DNA from: Geothermobacter hydrogeniphilus
GTDB lineage: Bacteria; Desulfobacterota; Desulfuromonadia; Desulfuromonadales; Geothermobacteraceae
Length of the DNA stretch: 64,000 bases
NCBI RefSeq assembly: GCF_002093115.1
Contig: NZ_NAAD01000004.1
Span: forward strand, 124,001-188,000
Reading direction: 5' to 3'
The translations under genes and the position numbers were made by a program. How positions within the stretch are numbered: position 1 is the stretch's first letter; each line of letters starts with the position of its first letter. Positions 16,532 to 27,030 of this stretch are shown here, piece after piece. The notes under the pieces are model-generated. The model did no database searches. It saw only the letters and a program-made list of their open reading frames with translations, and had not been told where the DNA came from.

Positions 16532-18916
16532 TTATCTGTCCAGGTCCGCCAGCACGAAGTCGATCGATCCCAATATTGTGATCATGTCCGCCACCAGCCA
16601 GCCGCGGCTCATCATCGGCACCATCTGCATGTGAGCGAAGCTCGGGGTGCGGATGCGCAGCCGGTAGGGGACGGTGTGGCCGTCGGAAACCAGGTAGTAG
16701 CCGCATTCTCCCTTGCTCGACTCGATGGCCCGGTAGACCTCGCCGCGCGGCACGCTCGGGCCGCGGGTCACGTTGCAGAAGTGGTGGATCAGGCTCTCGA
16801 TGTCGTTCAGACCATCTTCGCGCTGCGGGTAAGCGTAGCGGTAGTCATCGGTCATCCAGCGGCCGGCGGGCATTCTTTCCGCCGCCTGGCGGACGATTTT
16901 CAGACTCTCCCGCATCTCTTTAAGCCGCACCAGGTAGCGGGCGAAGCAGTCGCCGCCTGCTGCCGTAACAATGTCGAAATCGTAGTGCTGATAGCCCGAG
17001 TAAGGCATTTTGCGGCGCAGATCCCACTCGAATCCGCAGGCTCTCAGGTTGGGGCCGCTCATGCCCCAGTCGAGAGCCTCGTCGCGGGAGACCGGTCCGA
17101 CATCCTCGGTGCGCTTGCGGAAAATCGGTCCGTTGGTCAGCAGCTTGTCGAGTTCCGTGATGCGCTGGTCGAAATCCCGGGTAAAAGCTTCGACGACCGA
17201 TTTCCAGCCCTCGGGCAGGTCTTTGGGGAGCCCGCCGATACGGAACCAGCTCGGGTGCATGCGTCCACCGGTGATCATCTCGATGATGTCGAAGATCTTT
17301 TCGCGCGATTCCATGCAGTAGAAAATCGGGGTCATGGCGCCGACATCGTGGGCAAAAGTGCCGAGCCAGACCAGGTGGTTGGCGATGCGGAACAGCTCGC
17401 AGAGCATCACCCGCACGGTTTCGGCGCGTGGCGGCACTTCGACACCGAGCATGGTTTCGAGGGGATGCAGGTAGGCGAGGTTGTTCTGCACTCCGGAGAG
17501 GTAGTCGATGCGGTCGGTGTAGGGGATGAACTGGCTCCAGTGCTGGCGTTCCCCGATCTTCTCGGCGGCCCGGTGATGGTAGCCGAGGTCGATGTCGAGA
17601 TCTTCGATCTCTTCGCCGTCGAGCAGGGCGATCAGCCGCAACACCCCGTGGGTGCCGGGATGATGCGGACCGATATTGAGGATCATTGCCTCGAAATCCT
17701 CCGCCAGCGGCTTGCCGCGGAAGAAGTCGCCGCCATCACGTGGTTCCATCTGCCGGGCGGTCTTGCGGGTGTAGGGGTCCATTTCCGTGGCCCGGAAGGG
17801 GTGCTCCTTGCGCAGCGGGTGCCCCTGCCAACTGTCCGGCATCAGGATGCGCCGCAGGTCGGGATGTCCGGCGAAGCGGATGCCGAACATGTCGAAAATT
17901 TCCCGCTCGTACCAGTCGGCGCTCGGCCAGAGCCCGGTCAGGCTCGGTGCTTCCGGCCAGCCGCCGTCGAGAGGGGCCTTGACGCGCAGGTAGCCCGGTT
18001 CGTCGAAGCTGAGCAGGTGGGCGGTGAGGGTGAAGCGGTGGCCGGTCTGTTGACGACGGTCACTTTCGTCCACGGCGGTCAAGTCTTCGAGACGGCGGTA
18101 GCGGATAGGAGCGTCCTGCCTGAGGAAGGTCATCAGTTCCACCAGCTGCTCCGGAGCGACCACCAGGGTCGGCATGTCGCGGGCGTCCTCTTCCTGAACG
18201 GTTTCCCCGAAACGCTCCTTCAGGGCCCGACGCAGGTTGTGGGTCGAGGCGGGAAAAGCGGCTCGCGGCTGTGGCGGCAACCACATGTTGTCGGCGCGGC
18301 TGGGGTGGAAATGCGGGTGCTGCAGCTGGCTGCCGCGCAGCGGCGCGTTGCCGTAGCCGGGTCCGCGCGGGTCGCGGCTCTTGCTGTGTCCGTCGACCAG
18401 AATCGGTTCCGTTGTCCCTTCGCTGCCGCCGTTCATGCCGAGTACCAGGCGGGTCGGTTTTTCCTTGCTGCGAATCTTCTCCTGCAGCAGCATGATGCCC
18501 TGCATGAAGGCTTCCGGGCGCGGCGGACAGCCGGGGATATAGACGTCCACGGGAAGAATCTGATGGATTCCCTGGATGACACTGTAGCTGTCGTACATGC
18601 CGCCGGAGTTGGCGCAGCTGCCCATGGCGATGACCCATTTCGGGTTGGTCATCTGCTCGTAGAGGCGCAGGATGGACGGACCCATTTTCTTGAACGGGGT
18701 TCCCGAGATGACCATCAGGTCGGCTTCGCGCGGGGTGCCGCGCAGCACCTCGGCGCCGAAGCGGGCCAGGTCGAAGCGCGGGGTGAGGCTGGTGGTCATT
18801 TCGACGAAGCAGCACGACAGGCCGAAAAACATCGGCCAGATCGAATTGCTGCGCGACCAGTTGATGACATCATCCAAGGTCGTCAGCACCACATTGTCGG
18901 GGATTTCTTCGCTCAC
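16532..18916 (-). CDS. nuoBCD: NADH-quinone oxidoreductase subunit B/C/D fusion
   Basis: A 794-residue three-domain fusion. NuoB part (about 1-170): [25 protein letters not shown] and [10 protein letters not shown] give the four ligands of cluster N2. NuoC part (about 240-390): [27 protein letters not shown]. NuoD part (about 400-794): [16 protein letters not shown], the quinone-site His region, and a C-terminus ending [12 protein letters not shown]. The GTG start at 18916 overlaps the nuoA stop as GTGA and has SD AGAGGAAGG. A longer upstream start is possible in frame but would run through nuoA. Fusions of C with D are common; B-C-D fusion is known in some deltaproteobacteria. Confidence 0.95.
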   Translation of the reverse strand: MSEEIPDNVVLTTLDDVINWSRSNSIWPMFFGLSCCFVEMTTSLTPRFDLARFGAEVLRGTPREADLMVISGTPFKKMGPSILRLYEQMTNPKWVIAMGSCANSGGMYDSYSVIQGIHQILPVDVYIPGCPPRPEAFMQGIMLLQEKIRSKEKPTRLVLGMNGGSEGTTEPILVDGHSKSRDPRGPGYGNAPLRGSQLQHPHFHPSRADNMWLPPQPRAAFPASTHNLRRALKERFGETVQEEDARDMPTLVVAPEQLVELMTFLRQDAPIRYRRLEDLTAVDESDRRQQTGHRFTLTAHLLSFDEPGYLRVKAPLDGGWPEAPSLTGLWPSADWYEREIFDMFGIRFAGHPDLRRILMPDSWQGHPLRKEHPFRATEMDPYTRKTARQMEPRDGGDFFRGKPLAEDFEAMILNIGPHHPGTHGVLRLIALLDGEEIEDLDIDLGYHHRAAEKIGERQHWSQFIPYTDRIDYLSGVQNNLAYLHPLETMLGVEVPPRAETVRVMLCELFRIANHLVWLGTFAHDVGAMTPIFYCMESREKIFDIIEMITGGRMHPSWFRIGGLPKDLPEGWKSVVEAFTRDFDQRITELDKLLTNGPIFRKRTEDVGPVSRDEALDWGMSGPNLRACGFEWDLRRKMPYSGYQHYDFDIVTAAGGDCFARYLVRLKEMRESLKIVRQAAERMPAGRWMTDDYRYAYPQREDGLNDIESLIHHFCNVTRGPSVPRGEVYRAIESSKGECGYYLVSDGHTVPYRLRIRTPSFAHMQMVPMMSRGWLVADMITILGSIDFVLADLDR

Positions 18917-19359
18917 GCGCCCTTCCTCTTGTCGCGCTGCCGGTACCAGGCCCGTGGCCCCCAGTCGAGGCCGCCCATTTTCCACAGGTAGATCAGGCCG
19001 AACAGCAGGATGATGATGAAGAAAGTGATCTGCAGGTAGCCGGCCCAGCCGAGCCGGTCCCAGGCGACCGCCCAGGAGACGATGAAGATCGCTTCGACAT
19101 CGAAGACGATGAAGAAGATGGCGACCAGGTAGAAGGGAACCGGTTCGCGCAGCCGGGCCTGGCCGGTCGGCGCCACGCCCGATTCGTAGGGATCTTCCTT
19201 GAGGCCGCCGCGGCTCTTGTGGCCGAGCAGCCAGGAGATGCACATCAGGGCGCTGATCATGACGACCGCCAGGCCGGCGTAGACCACCAGCGAAAGCAGG
19301 TCGGATGTCGGTGGAGGTCCGCTGGTCGCGGCGGTTGTGGCGGCGTTTGCCAGAGGCAT
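18913..19359 (-). CDS. nuoA: NADH-quinone oxidoreductase subunit A
   Basis: A 148-residue three-helix subunit and first gene of the nuo operon. Signature residues are seen: [45 protein letters not shown], with the conserved Glu and Asp/Glu in TM2. The N-terminus ([19 protein letters not shown]) is a longer, Ala/Thr-rich extension than in E. coli. ATG at 19359 is chosen because further upstream in-frame codons lie inside a dispersed repeat. SD is weak, so the start is moderately certain. Confidence 0.93.
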   Translation of the reverse strand: MPLANAATTAATSGPPPTSDLLSLVVYAGLAVVMISALMCISWLLGHKSRGGLKEDPYESGVAPTGQARLREPVPFYLVAIFFIVFDVEAIFIVSWAVAWDRLGWAGYLQITFFIIILLFGLIYLWKMGGLDWGPRAWYRQRDKRKGA

Positions 19360-19385
19360 AAAGCTGACCGTTGCAGTAAACTTGA

Positions 19386-19536
19386 TAGCGTCGCAAAACC
19401 CACCGGCAGCGGTGTTGCTGCGCCTGCTCTCGCTGCTTCGGCGTACCTCAGTACGCCTCATTGCCCGACAAGCGCGCGTCTTGCTGCTGATGTTTTTTGC
19501 TTAGCTATTCACTTTGTTGCTTTCTTGCGAAAGCAT
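19386..19536. repeat. Intergenic palindromic repeat, family A copy 1 (upstream of nuoA)
   Basis: A 151-bp element with core hairpin GGCGTACCTCAGTACGCC, ends GCGTCGCAAAA... and ...TTGCGAAAGC, and TGCTTAG near the right. It matches the element at 20196-20346 in direct orientation. It occupies the region where the nuo promoter would be expected; no convincing promoter was picked out. Confidence 0.85.
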
Positions 19537-19552
19537 CAGGATCGGCGCGGCT

Positions 19553-19583
19553 TAAAAAGCCCCGCAGGCGCGAACGCGAGGCT
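19553..19583 (-). terminator. Likely rnhA terminator
   Basis: On the minus strand GCCTCGCG / TGCGGGGC arms (with G:U pairs) are followed by TTTTTAA, about 57 bases after the rnhA stop. Confidence 0.55.
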
Positions 19584-19639
19584 GAATCACAGGTTTCAGG
19601 ATAGCACACTGCCGGGCAGGTGCAAGCGGTTGGATTTGT

Positions 19640-20095
19640 TCAGGAGATCCCGGAGCGATTGACAATTGCCTCGCGGGCCAGCTCGTCACAGCGTTCATTT
19701 TCAGGATGGCCGGCATGGCCCCTGACCCAGCACCATTCGACCTGGTGGATCTTTTCCAGTTCGACCAGCTGTTCCCACAGGTCGCGGTTGGCGACCGGTT
19801 TTTTCTGCGAGTTTTTCCAGCCCCGGCGAATCCATCCGGCAAGCCATTCGGTCATGCCTTTCTTGACGTACTGGGAGTCAGTGGTCAGGCGTACCCGGCT
19901 CGGTCGCTTCAGAGCCTTGAGGCCGGCGATGGCGCCGCACAGCTCCATGCGGTTGTTGGTCGTTTCCGGTTCATAGCCGGAAAGCTCCCTGACATGGTCA
20001 CCGTAGCGCAGCAGGGTGCCCCAGCCGCCGGGGCCGGGATTGCCGCTGCAGGCGCCGTCGGAAAAGATTTCGACAATGGGTTGTTGATCGGTCAT
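19640..20095 (-). CDS. rnhA: Ribonuclease HI
   Basis: A 151-residue RNase H1 that degrades RNA in RNA:DNA hybrids. Catalytic residues: Asp in [16 protein letters not shown], Glu in [13 protein letters not shown], Asp in [11 protein letters not shown] and the late Asp in [10 protein letters not shown]. The basic handle region [23 protein letters not shown] is present. The start is taken at ATG 20095 ([11 protein letters not shown]), since the upstream extension is not family-like and enters repeat sequence. The gene stands alone between two direct copies of a 151-bp repeat. Confidence 0.96.
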   Translation of the reverse strand: MTDQQPIVEIFSDGACSGNPGPGGWGTLLRYGDHVRELSGYEPETTNNRMELCGAIAGLKALKRPSRVRLTTDSQYVKKGMTEWLAGWIRRGWKNSQKKPVANRDLWEQLVELEKIHQVEWCWVRGHAGHPENERCDELAREAIVNRSGIS

Positions 20096-20195
20096 GGAGA
20101 TTTCTCTTTCTGATTGCCGGTTGGAGCAAGGGGGCGGGGCCGATTCCGCGGGCAGGATAGCAGAACACCCGGGCGGGTGGAACCTCAATTATGAT

Positions 20196-20346
20196 GACGT
20201 CGCAAAAACTCGCCAGCAGCTGCGTTGCTGCGTTTGCCTCGCTGCTTCGACGTACGTAAGTACGCCTCATTGCTTGACAACCGCGCGCCTTGCTGCCGGC
20301 GCTTTTTGCTTAGCCAACACTCTTGATGCTTTTTTGCGAAAGCAGC
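20196..20346. repeat. Intergenic palindromic repeat, family A copy 2
   Basis: 151 bp: GACGTCGCAAAAACT... with core CGACGTACGTAAGTACG and right end TTTTTTGCGAAAGCAGC. Direct repeat of 19386-19536 (about 75-80% similar by eye). Together the two bracket rnhA. Confidence 0.85.
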
Positions 20347-20358
20347 AATTATTGCTGT

Positions 20359-20967
20359 TCAGTCGGTCGTGTCGCGGATCAGTTCAGCCAGGGCCGCGGC
20401 CAGTTTGCGGTAGCCGGCGGCATTCGGATGGATGGTGTCGCTCTTGAGGTCACGGTCGGCAAGGATGTCGCTGAGAGTTTCCTCCAGATAGGGCAGCCGG
20501 TTGGTTTCGGCCAGCTCTTCGTAAAAGGCGGGTGGCGAGAGGAACAGTCCCGGTTGCGGCACGCCGACCAGAACCACATCGCTGCCCGCCTGCCGGCAGA
20601 GATCGATCATCGCCTGCAGGTTTTGGCGTGTCCGTTCCCTGTCGAGACGGCGGAGAAAGTCGTTGCCGCCATGGATCAGGATGATCAGTTGCGGTTGCGT
20701 CTCCTCCAGTACCCGCGGCAGTCTTCGGAGGCCCTCGGCCGAAATCTCCCCCGGAACGCCCGCGTTGATCACCCGGCGCCCCAGCAGCCGTTGCAGCACT
20801 GCCGGGTAGCTCTGTTCCTCCGTGGCGCCGTTGCCGTGGGTCAGACTGTCGCCAAAGGCGAGGATCACCGCGTCGGCGGCCAGTGGGCGCAGTTGCGGTT
20901 GCCGGTCGCAGGCGGCGACGAGCAGCAGCAGGAGGAGCGGGGACATCAGGCGGAAGAAGGTGTGCAT
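20359..20967 (-). CDS. SGNH/GDSL-family esterase lipoprotein (TesA-like)
   Basis: A 202-residue predicted lipoprotein: hydrophobic start MHTFFRLMSPLLLLLL and lipobox VAAC near residue 19. Catalytic blocks of the SGNH family are complete: GDSLTHGNG (Ser), NAGVPGEIS (Gly), HGGNDFLRR (Asn) and DTIHPNAAGY (Asp/His). It resembles TesA/arylesterase-type lysophospholipase/thioesterase enzymes acting in the periplasm. The start was set at ATG 20967, since longer forms run into the tRNA terminator. The substrate is unknown. Confidence 0.88.
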   Translation of the reverse strand: MHTFFRLMSPLLLLLLVAACDRQPQLRPLAADAVILAFGDSLTHGNGATEEQSYPAVLQRLLGRRVINAGVPGEISAEGLRRLPRVLEETQPQLIILIHGGNDFLRRLDRERTRQNLQAMIDLCRQAGSDVVLVGVPQPGLFLSPPAFYEELAETNRLPYLEETLSDILADRDLKSDTIHPNAAGYRKLAAALAELIRDTTD

Positions 20968-21034
20968 GTCGACAGCATAACAGAAGTGCTGAATGGAGGC
21001 AGCTGCCGGAGCTGCGCTTCGAATCCCCCCGGTG

Positions 21035-21080
21035 AAAAAGCAAAAGCCCCTCCGCTGACGCAGAAGGGCCTTTTGCTTTT
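21035..21080 (-). terminator. tRNA-Glu (copy 1) terminator
   Basis: Immediately after the tRNA CCA on the minus strand: AAAAGCAAAAGGCCCTTC / GAGGGGCTTTTGCTTTTT arms around TGCGTCAGCG, ending in a T-run. The inverted arm continues as a CCGGGGGGATTCGAA sequence that mirrors the tRNA T-arm. Confidence 0.85.
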
Positions 21081-21158
21081 TGGCGTCCCCAGGGGGATTC
21101 GAACCCCCGTCGCCGCCGTGAAAGGGCGGTGTCCTGGGCCAGGCTAGACGATAGGGAC
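21081..21158 (-). tRNA. tRNA-Glu (anticodon TTC), copy 1
   Basis: A 78-nt cloverleaf with encoded CCA. Acceptor GTCCCTA pairs with TGGGGAC, the anticodon arm is CCGCC-CTTTCAC-GGCGG (TTC), and the T-arm is GGGGG-TTCGAAT-CCCCC. Identical in sequence to copy 2 at 24092-24169. Confidence 0.97.
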
Positions 21159-21288
21159 TTGAGAAGCAGAATTTGCCACAAATGGAGAATGATGACAATG
21201 AAAAAATAGGAAAAAATCAAAAATTTCATGTAAGGGCCTGTCATGAGTTTTTTTCCTGCGTGTCGATGGATATCAACAAGGCCTTTAT

Positions 21289-21303
21289 TGAAAACGGTTT
21301 TCA
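21289..21303. promoter_or_regulatory. Operator-like palindrome upstream of the porin promoter
   Basis: TGAAAACGGTTTTCA, a perfect 7+1+7 dyad, eight bases before the -35 box of the porin promoter. It resembles LacI/GalR-family operators, though its centre is odd-length. The regulator is unknown. Confidence 0.4.
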
Positions 21304-21311
21304 TTTTCTTG

Positions 21312-21340
21312 TTGACGAGGCGGGCGGCGATCTGTATGTT
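21312..21340 (+). promoter_or_regulatory. Candidate sigma70 promoter for the porin operon
   Basis: TTGACG (21312-21317), a 17-base spacer and TATGTT (21335-21340), about 90 bases before the porin start. Upstream, 21159-21288 shows no gene. Confidence 0.55.
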
Positions 21341-21428
21341 CCGAAAACAATTTTCAATTTCGTTTCGTCCGGTTGTCAGCTCAAGGCCGCGACGGAGCGC
21401 CCATTTCAACCACCCAAGGAGTTGTTGC

Positions 21429-22649
21429 ATGTCGAAACGTATTATTGGTCTCGTCGGATTGCTGCTGGTTTTTTCACCGCACCTCGCCATCTCCGCCAGC
21501 CTCGAAGAGCTTGAGCGGCGCCTGAACATCGTGACTGCGGAACTGCAGAAAATGAAAAATGAATCGGCGGTGAGTGAGGCTGAATATCAGTCGATCTACG
21601 GGTTCGGTCCCGCGGCCTCGAAAGTTTATACTCTCTCACGGGGACTATCGATCGGCGGCTACGGCGAAGCCCGCTACACGAACTATGTCAGCGATCAGGG
21701 CGGCAAGCAGGATCAGGCGGATTTCCTCCGTTTTGTCCTTTATACCGGTTACAAGTTCACCGACAGCATCGTTCTGAATTCGGAGATCGAGTTCGAACAC
21801 GCTTCGACTGAGGATGACGGTGCGGTTTCCCTGGAATTCTCCAACCTCGATTTCCTGCTCGGCAAAAGATTCAATCTCCGGGCCGGCCTGATGCTGATTC
21901 CCCTCGGAATCACCAATGAACTCCATGAGCCGACCCTGTTCCATGGCAATGACCGGCCGCTGGTCGAGCGCTATGTCATTCCGACGACCTGGCGCGAAAT
22001 GGGGGTCGGCGCCTTCGGCGAACTCGCCGAAGGCCTGGAGTACAAGCTCTACCTCGTCAACGGTCTGGACGCGACCGGTTTCGACGGCAAGGGGATTCGC
22101 GGCGGACGACAGGATGGTTCCAAGTCGCTGGCCGAAGATTGGGCTGTCATCGCCCGTCTCGACTATGAACCGCTCCTCGGATTGAATCTCGGCGCCGGCG
22201 CCTACCTGGGCAACTCCGGACAGGGACAGGAATTCGCCGGGAGGGAGGTCGACGCCTTCACCCGGATCTACGAAGCTCACGTCCAGTACAAGGTTTCCGG
22301 CCTGGAGTTGAAGGCCCTCGGCTCACTGGTCCGGATCGATGATACTGACGCGGTTTCGGCTGAAGTCGGCGAAGCGGTTGCGGAGCGGATTTCCGGCTGG
22401 TACGGGGAGGTCGCCTACGATGTCCTGCCGCTGTTTGTTCCCGGAACCGATCAGTACCTGGCGCCCTTCGCGCGCTACGAGCAGATCGATTACCGGGGCA
22501 CCGACGAGGATGTCGATCTGCTGGTCTGCGGTATCAGTTACAAGCCGACTCCGAATGTCGTGGTCAAGGCCGATTATCGCAATTTCAACAACAAGAACAG
22601 GGCCGATACGGCCGACGAGGTCAACCTGGGCATCGGCTTTATCTTCTGA
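21429..22649 (+). CDS. Outer-membrane porin-like beta-barrel protein
   Basis: 406 residues. Signal peptide MSKRIIGLVGLLLVFSPHLAISA, then a short coiled coil (LEELERRLNIVTAELQKM) as in OprP/OprO-type porins. It continues with alternating amphipathic strands: SIGGYGEARYTNY, ADFLRFVLYTGYKFTDSIVLNSEIEFEHA, and the C-terminal strand EVNLGIGFIF ending in Phe, the Bam recognition signal. ATG 21429 has SD AAGGAG; a longer in-frame start at 21243 lacks one. First gene of a three-gene unit with an FMN-binding protein and a membrane protein, suggesting a role with a periplasmic redox module. Substrate unknown. Confidence 0.82.
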   Translation: MSKRIIGLVGLLLVFSPHLAISASLEELERRLNIVTAELQKMKNESAVSEAEYQSIYGFGPAASKVYTLSRGLSIGGYGEARYTNYVSDQGGKQDQADFLRFVLYTGYKFTDSIVLNSEIEFEHASTEDDGAVSLEFSNLDFLLGKRFNLRAGLMLIPLGITNELHEPTLFHGNDRPLVERYVIPTTWREMGVGAFGELAEGLEYKLYLVNGLDATGFDGKGIRGGRQDGSKSLAEDWAVIARLDYEPLLGLNLGAGAYLGNSGQGQEFAGREVDAFTRIYEAHVQYKVSGLELKALGSLVRIDDTDAVSAEVGEAVAERISGWYGEVAYDVLPLFVPGTDQYLAPFARYEQIDYRGTDEDVDLLVCGISYKPTPNVVVKADYRNFNNKNRADTADEVNLGIGFIF

Positions 22650-22721
22650 GTCAGGATTCAGTAACGGAGAGACAGCGCGCCGGCGGTACGTCCTTTGCCG
22701 CCGGCGTGCCGGTTTGACATT

Positions 22722-23270
22722 ATGCGTCTGAAAACAGTTATCCCTCTGGCTCTGGCTCTGGCTCTGCTCTGTGCTGCGGCGGTAGCCCATGCCGGAACCT
22801 ATATGACCAGGAGTGAAGCCCTGGCTCTCGCCTTCGGAGAAGGGGTCGAGATCGGGACCGTCCAGTTGTTCATGACCGAAGCCGAACTGGCGGAGGTCGC
22901 CGGAGAATCCGGAATCCGCCCCGACTCGGCACTCTATACGTTCTATGTCGGCAAGGACGGCAACCGGGTCATCGGCTATGCTGCCATCGAGGCGGCGACC
23001 GTCCGCACCCATCCGGAGACGGTGCTGGTGGCGCTCCACCCGGACGGCAGGGTACGTTTTGTTGAAATCCTGGCATTTTTCGAGCCGGAAGAATACCTGC
23101 CGTCCAGGCGCTGGCTGAAGCAGTTCCGTGAGCGGAGTATCTCCGGCAGGCTCAGGATCGGCGACGATATTCACGGCATGACCGGGGCTACCCTGTCCGC
23201 CCAGTCGGTCACCCGACAGGTGCGGAAAACTGTGGCCATACTGAAAACTTATCTGGCGAGGGCAGAGTGA
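22722..23270 (+). CDS. Exported FMN-binding domain protein (RnfG/NqrC-like)
   Basis: 182 residues with Sec signal (MRLKTVIPLALALALLCAAAVAHA) and an FMN_bind domain. The motif DDIHGMTGATLSAQSVT contains the S/T-GAT-x-S/T pattern in which a threonine or serine carries covalent FMN in RnfG/NqrC-type proteins. The upstream GYAAIEAATVRTHPETVLVALHPDGRVRFVEILAF is the usual domain start. The protein is soluble or surface-anchored in the periplasm. Its stop overlaps the next start (TGATG), so it is coupled to the membrane protein that follows. An electron-transfer role is inferred. Confidence 0.85.
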   Translation: MRLKTVIPLALALALLCAAAVAHAGTYMTRSEALALAFGEGVEIGTVQLFMTEAELAEVAGESGIRPDSALYTFYVGKDGNRVIGYAAIEAATVRTHPETVLVALHPDGRVRFVEILAFFEPEEYLPSRRWLKQFRERSISGRLRIGDDIHGMTGATLSAQSVTRQVRKTVAILKTYLARAE

Positions 23271-23791
23271 TGCGGATGTTGCTGACCGGACCACAGGCGG
23301 AGCGGCCTGCCGGAACCATCATGGGGTTTTTCTATTTTTACTTTCTGCTGCATTGGCTGACCGGATTTTTCATGTTTTTCACCAAGCTCGGCTTCACTTA
23401 CGGCAGTGTTGTCCGTTACTATCTTGGGGATCCGGAACGTTTCATGAACCCGCGCAGCTTCAGTGGGTTGCTGGAGGTGAGCCACTTTCACCTGTTCGCC
23501 ATGGGGTTGTTTTTCGTAGTGTTCTCGCATCTGCTGCTGTTCACGGGGTTCCGGGCGCAAGTCAAAGACCGGCTGACCTGGGGATTGGCCGGTGCCCTGC
23601 TGACGGATATGGCGTCCGGATGGCTGGTCAGGTACCTGGCCGCGGAATTCGCCTGGCTGAAGCTTGCGGCCTTCTGGAGTGTGCAGGGGTTGTCCCTGGT
23701 TGTGCTGGGAGGATTGGTGTGGGAATTTTCGGGTCGTCGCAGCCGGCGGCCACTGTCCATGGCTCCGGGGAAGACCGGACAACTTGATTGA
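23270..23791 (+). CDS. Four-helix integral membrane protein of unknown function
   Basis: 173 residues, about four hydrophobic segments (GFFYFYFLLHWLTGFFMFF, SHFHLFAMGLFFVVFSHLLLF, TWGLAGALLTDMASGW, AAFWSVQGLSLVVLGGLVW). Histidines sit in or near the first two helices (LLHWL, SHFHLF, FSHLLL), an arrangement that could ligate b-heme. The start overlaps the FMN-protein stop; GTG at 23267 is an alternative one codon earlier. I do not recognise the family. Coupling to an exported flavoprotein suggests it is its membrane electron donor or anchor. Confidence 0.75.
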   Translation: MRMLLTGPQAERPAGTIMGFFYFYFLLHWLTGFFMFFTKLGFTYGSVVRYYLGDPERFMNPRSFSGLLEVSHFHLFAMGLFFVVFSHLLLFTGFRAQVKDRLTWGLAGALLTDMASGWLVRYLAAEFAWLKLAAFWSVQGLSLVVLGGLVWEFSGRRSRRPLSMAPGKTGQLD

Positions 23792-23798
23792 CATTCTG

Positions 23799-24080
23799 CG
23801 CTCGCTGCCGCGGCCATCCCTGGCCGCTCATCGTCCACTGGACGCACTCGCTACGCTTCGAATCCCCCTGGCGAAAAAAGCAAAACGCCCTTCCACTTGC
23901 GTAGAAGGGCTTGGGGATTCGTCCACTACGTCAGGCGCGTCCTGCGCCTTCCTGCGTGGACTCCCCTTCGCTCGCTGCCGCGGCCATCCCTGGCCGCTCA
24001 TCGTCCACTGGACGCACTCGCTACGCTTCGAATCCCCCTGGCGAAAAAAGCAAAACGCCCTTCCACTTGCGTAGAAGGGC
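23799..24080. repeat. 112-bp direct repeat downstream of tRNA-Glu copy 2
   Basis: Bases 23799-23910 and 23969-24080 are essentially identical, with a period of 170. Each unit ends in the tRNA-Glu terminator arm (CAAAACGCCCTTCCACTTGCGTAGAAGGGC) and contains TTCGAATCCCCCTGG, a copy of the tRNA 3' T-arm in inverted orientation. Unit 1 diverges right after the terminator arm, where a second tRNA would have been. The whole 23792-24091 interval is non-coding; apparent short ORFs repeat with the repeat. Confidence 0.9.
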
Positions 24081-24090
24081 GTTTTGCTTT
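24044..24090 (-). terminator. tRNA-Glu (copy 2) terminator
   Basis: On the minus strand AAAGCAAAACGCCCTTC / GAAGGGCGTTTTGCTTT arms around TACGCAAGTG, followed by TTTT. It starts directly after the tRNA CCA. Confidence 0.87.
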
Positions 24091-24091
24091 T

Positions 24092-24169
24092 TGGCGTCCC
24101 CAGGGGGATTCGAACCCCCGTCGCCGCCGTGAAAGGGCGGTGTCCTGGGCCAGGCTAGACGATAGGGAC
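24092..24169 (-). tRNA. tRNA-Glu (anticodon TTC), copy 2
   Basis: 78 nt, identical in sequence to copy 1. It lies 52 bases downstream of tRNA-Lys on the same strand and is probably co-transcribed with it. Confidence 0.97.
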
Positions 24170-24221
24170 TTAAAACATCAAGTACCCTGCAGGAAATGTC
24201 CCTGCGGTTACTGCTTGAAAA

Positions 24222-24297
24222 TGGTGAGCCGGGGGGGGATCGAACCCACGACCATCTGATTAAAAGTCAGATGCTCTACCAACTGAGCTACCGGCCC
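24222..24297 (-). tRNA. tRNA-Lys (anticodon TTT)
   Basis: A 76-nt cloverleaf with encoded CCA: acceptor GGGCCGG / CCGGCTC (one G:U), D-arm GCTCAGTTGGTAGAGC, anticodon arm CTGA-CTTTTAA-TCAG, T-arm GTGGG-TTCGATC-CC. A strong promoter precedes it. Confidence 0.96.
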
Positions 24298-24311
24298 GCA
24301 ACGGGAATGAA

Positions 24312-24340
24312 TTTATACTGGAAGCCGTGGTTATAGTCAA
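24312..24340 (-). promoter_or_regulatory. Promoter of the tRNA-Lys/tRNA-Glu unit
   Basis: Minus-strand TTGACT (24340-24335), a 17-base spacer and TATAAA (24317-24312), 14 bases before the tRNA-Lys 5' end. Near-consensus. Confidence 0.8.
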
Positions 24341-24406
24341 CCCTTTTCTCGAATTTTTTTTCACCCCGTCAAACGGGAGAAAAAATGCTCCTGTTCGGGG
24401 CTTGGG

Positions 24407-27006
<2,600 letters not shown>

Positions 27007-27030
27007 CGTTTTCCGTGGGCATGAAGGCCG

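Noticed and set aside
16496-18991. 831-codon plus-strand open frame opposite nuoBCD
   Set aside because: Antisense shadow in GC-rich DNA. Its translation is low-complexity, Ala/Val/Gly/Glu-rich without any family motif, while the minus strand encodes clear NuoBCD.
16532-19396. A 954-residue version of NuoBCD starting at 19396
   Set aside because: The extra N-terminus is nuoA read in another frame. GTG at 18916 with SD AGAGGAAGG and GTGA overlap is the natural start.
23664-24259. Several overlapping short plus-strand frames in the tRNA repeat region
   Set aside because: The frames repeat the same RSLPRPSLAAHRPLDALATLRIPL translation because the DNA is a direct repeat over tRNA trailers; no start or SD support.
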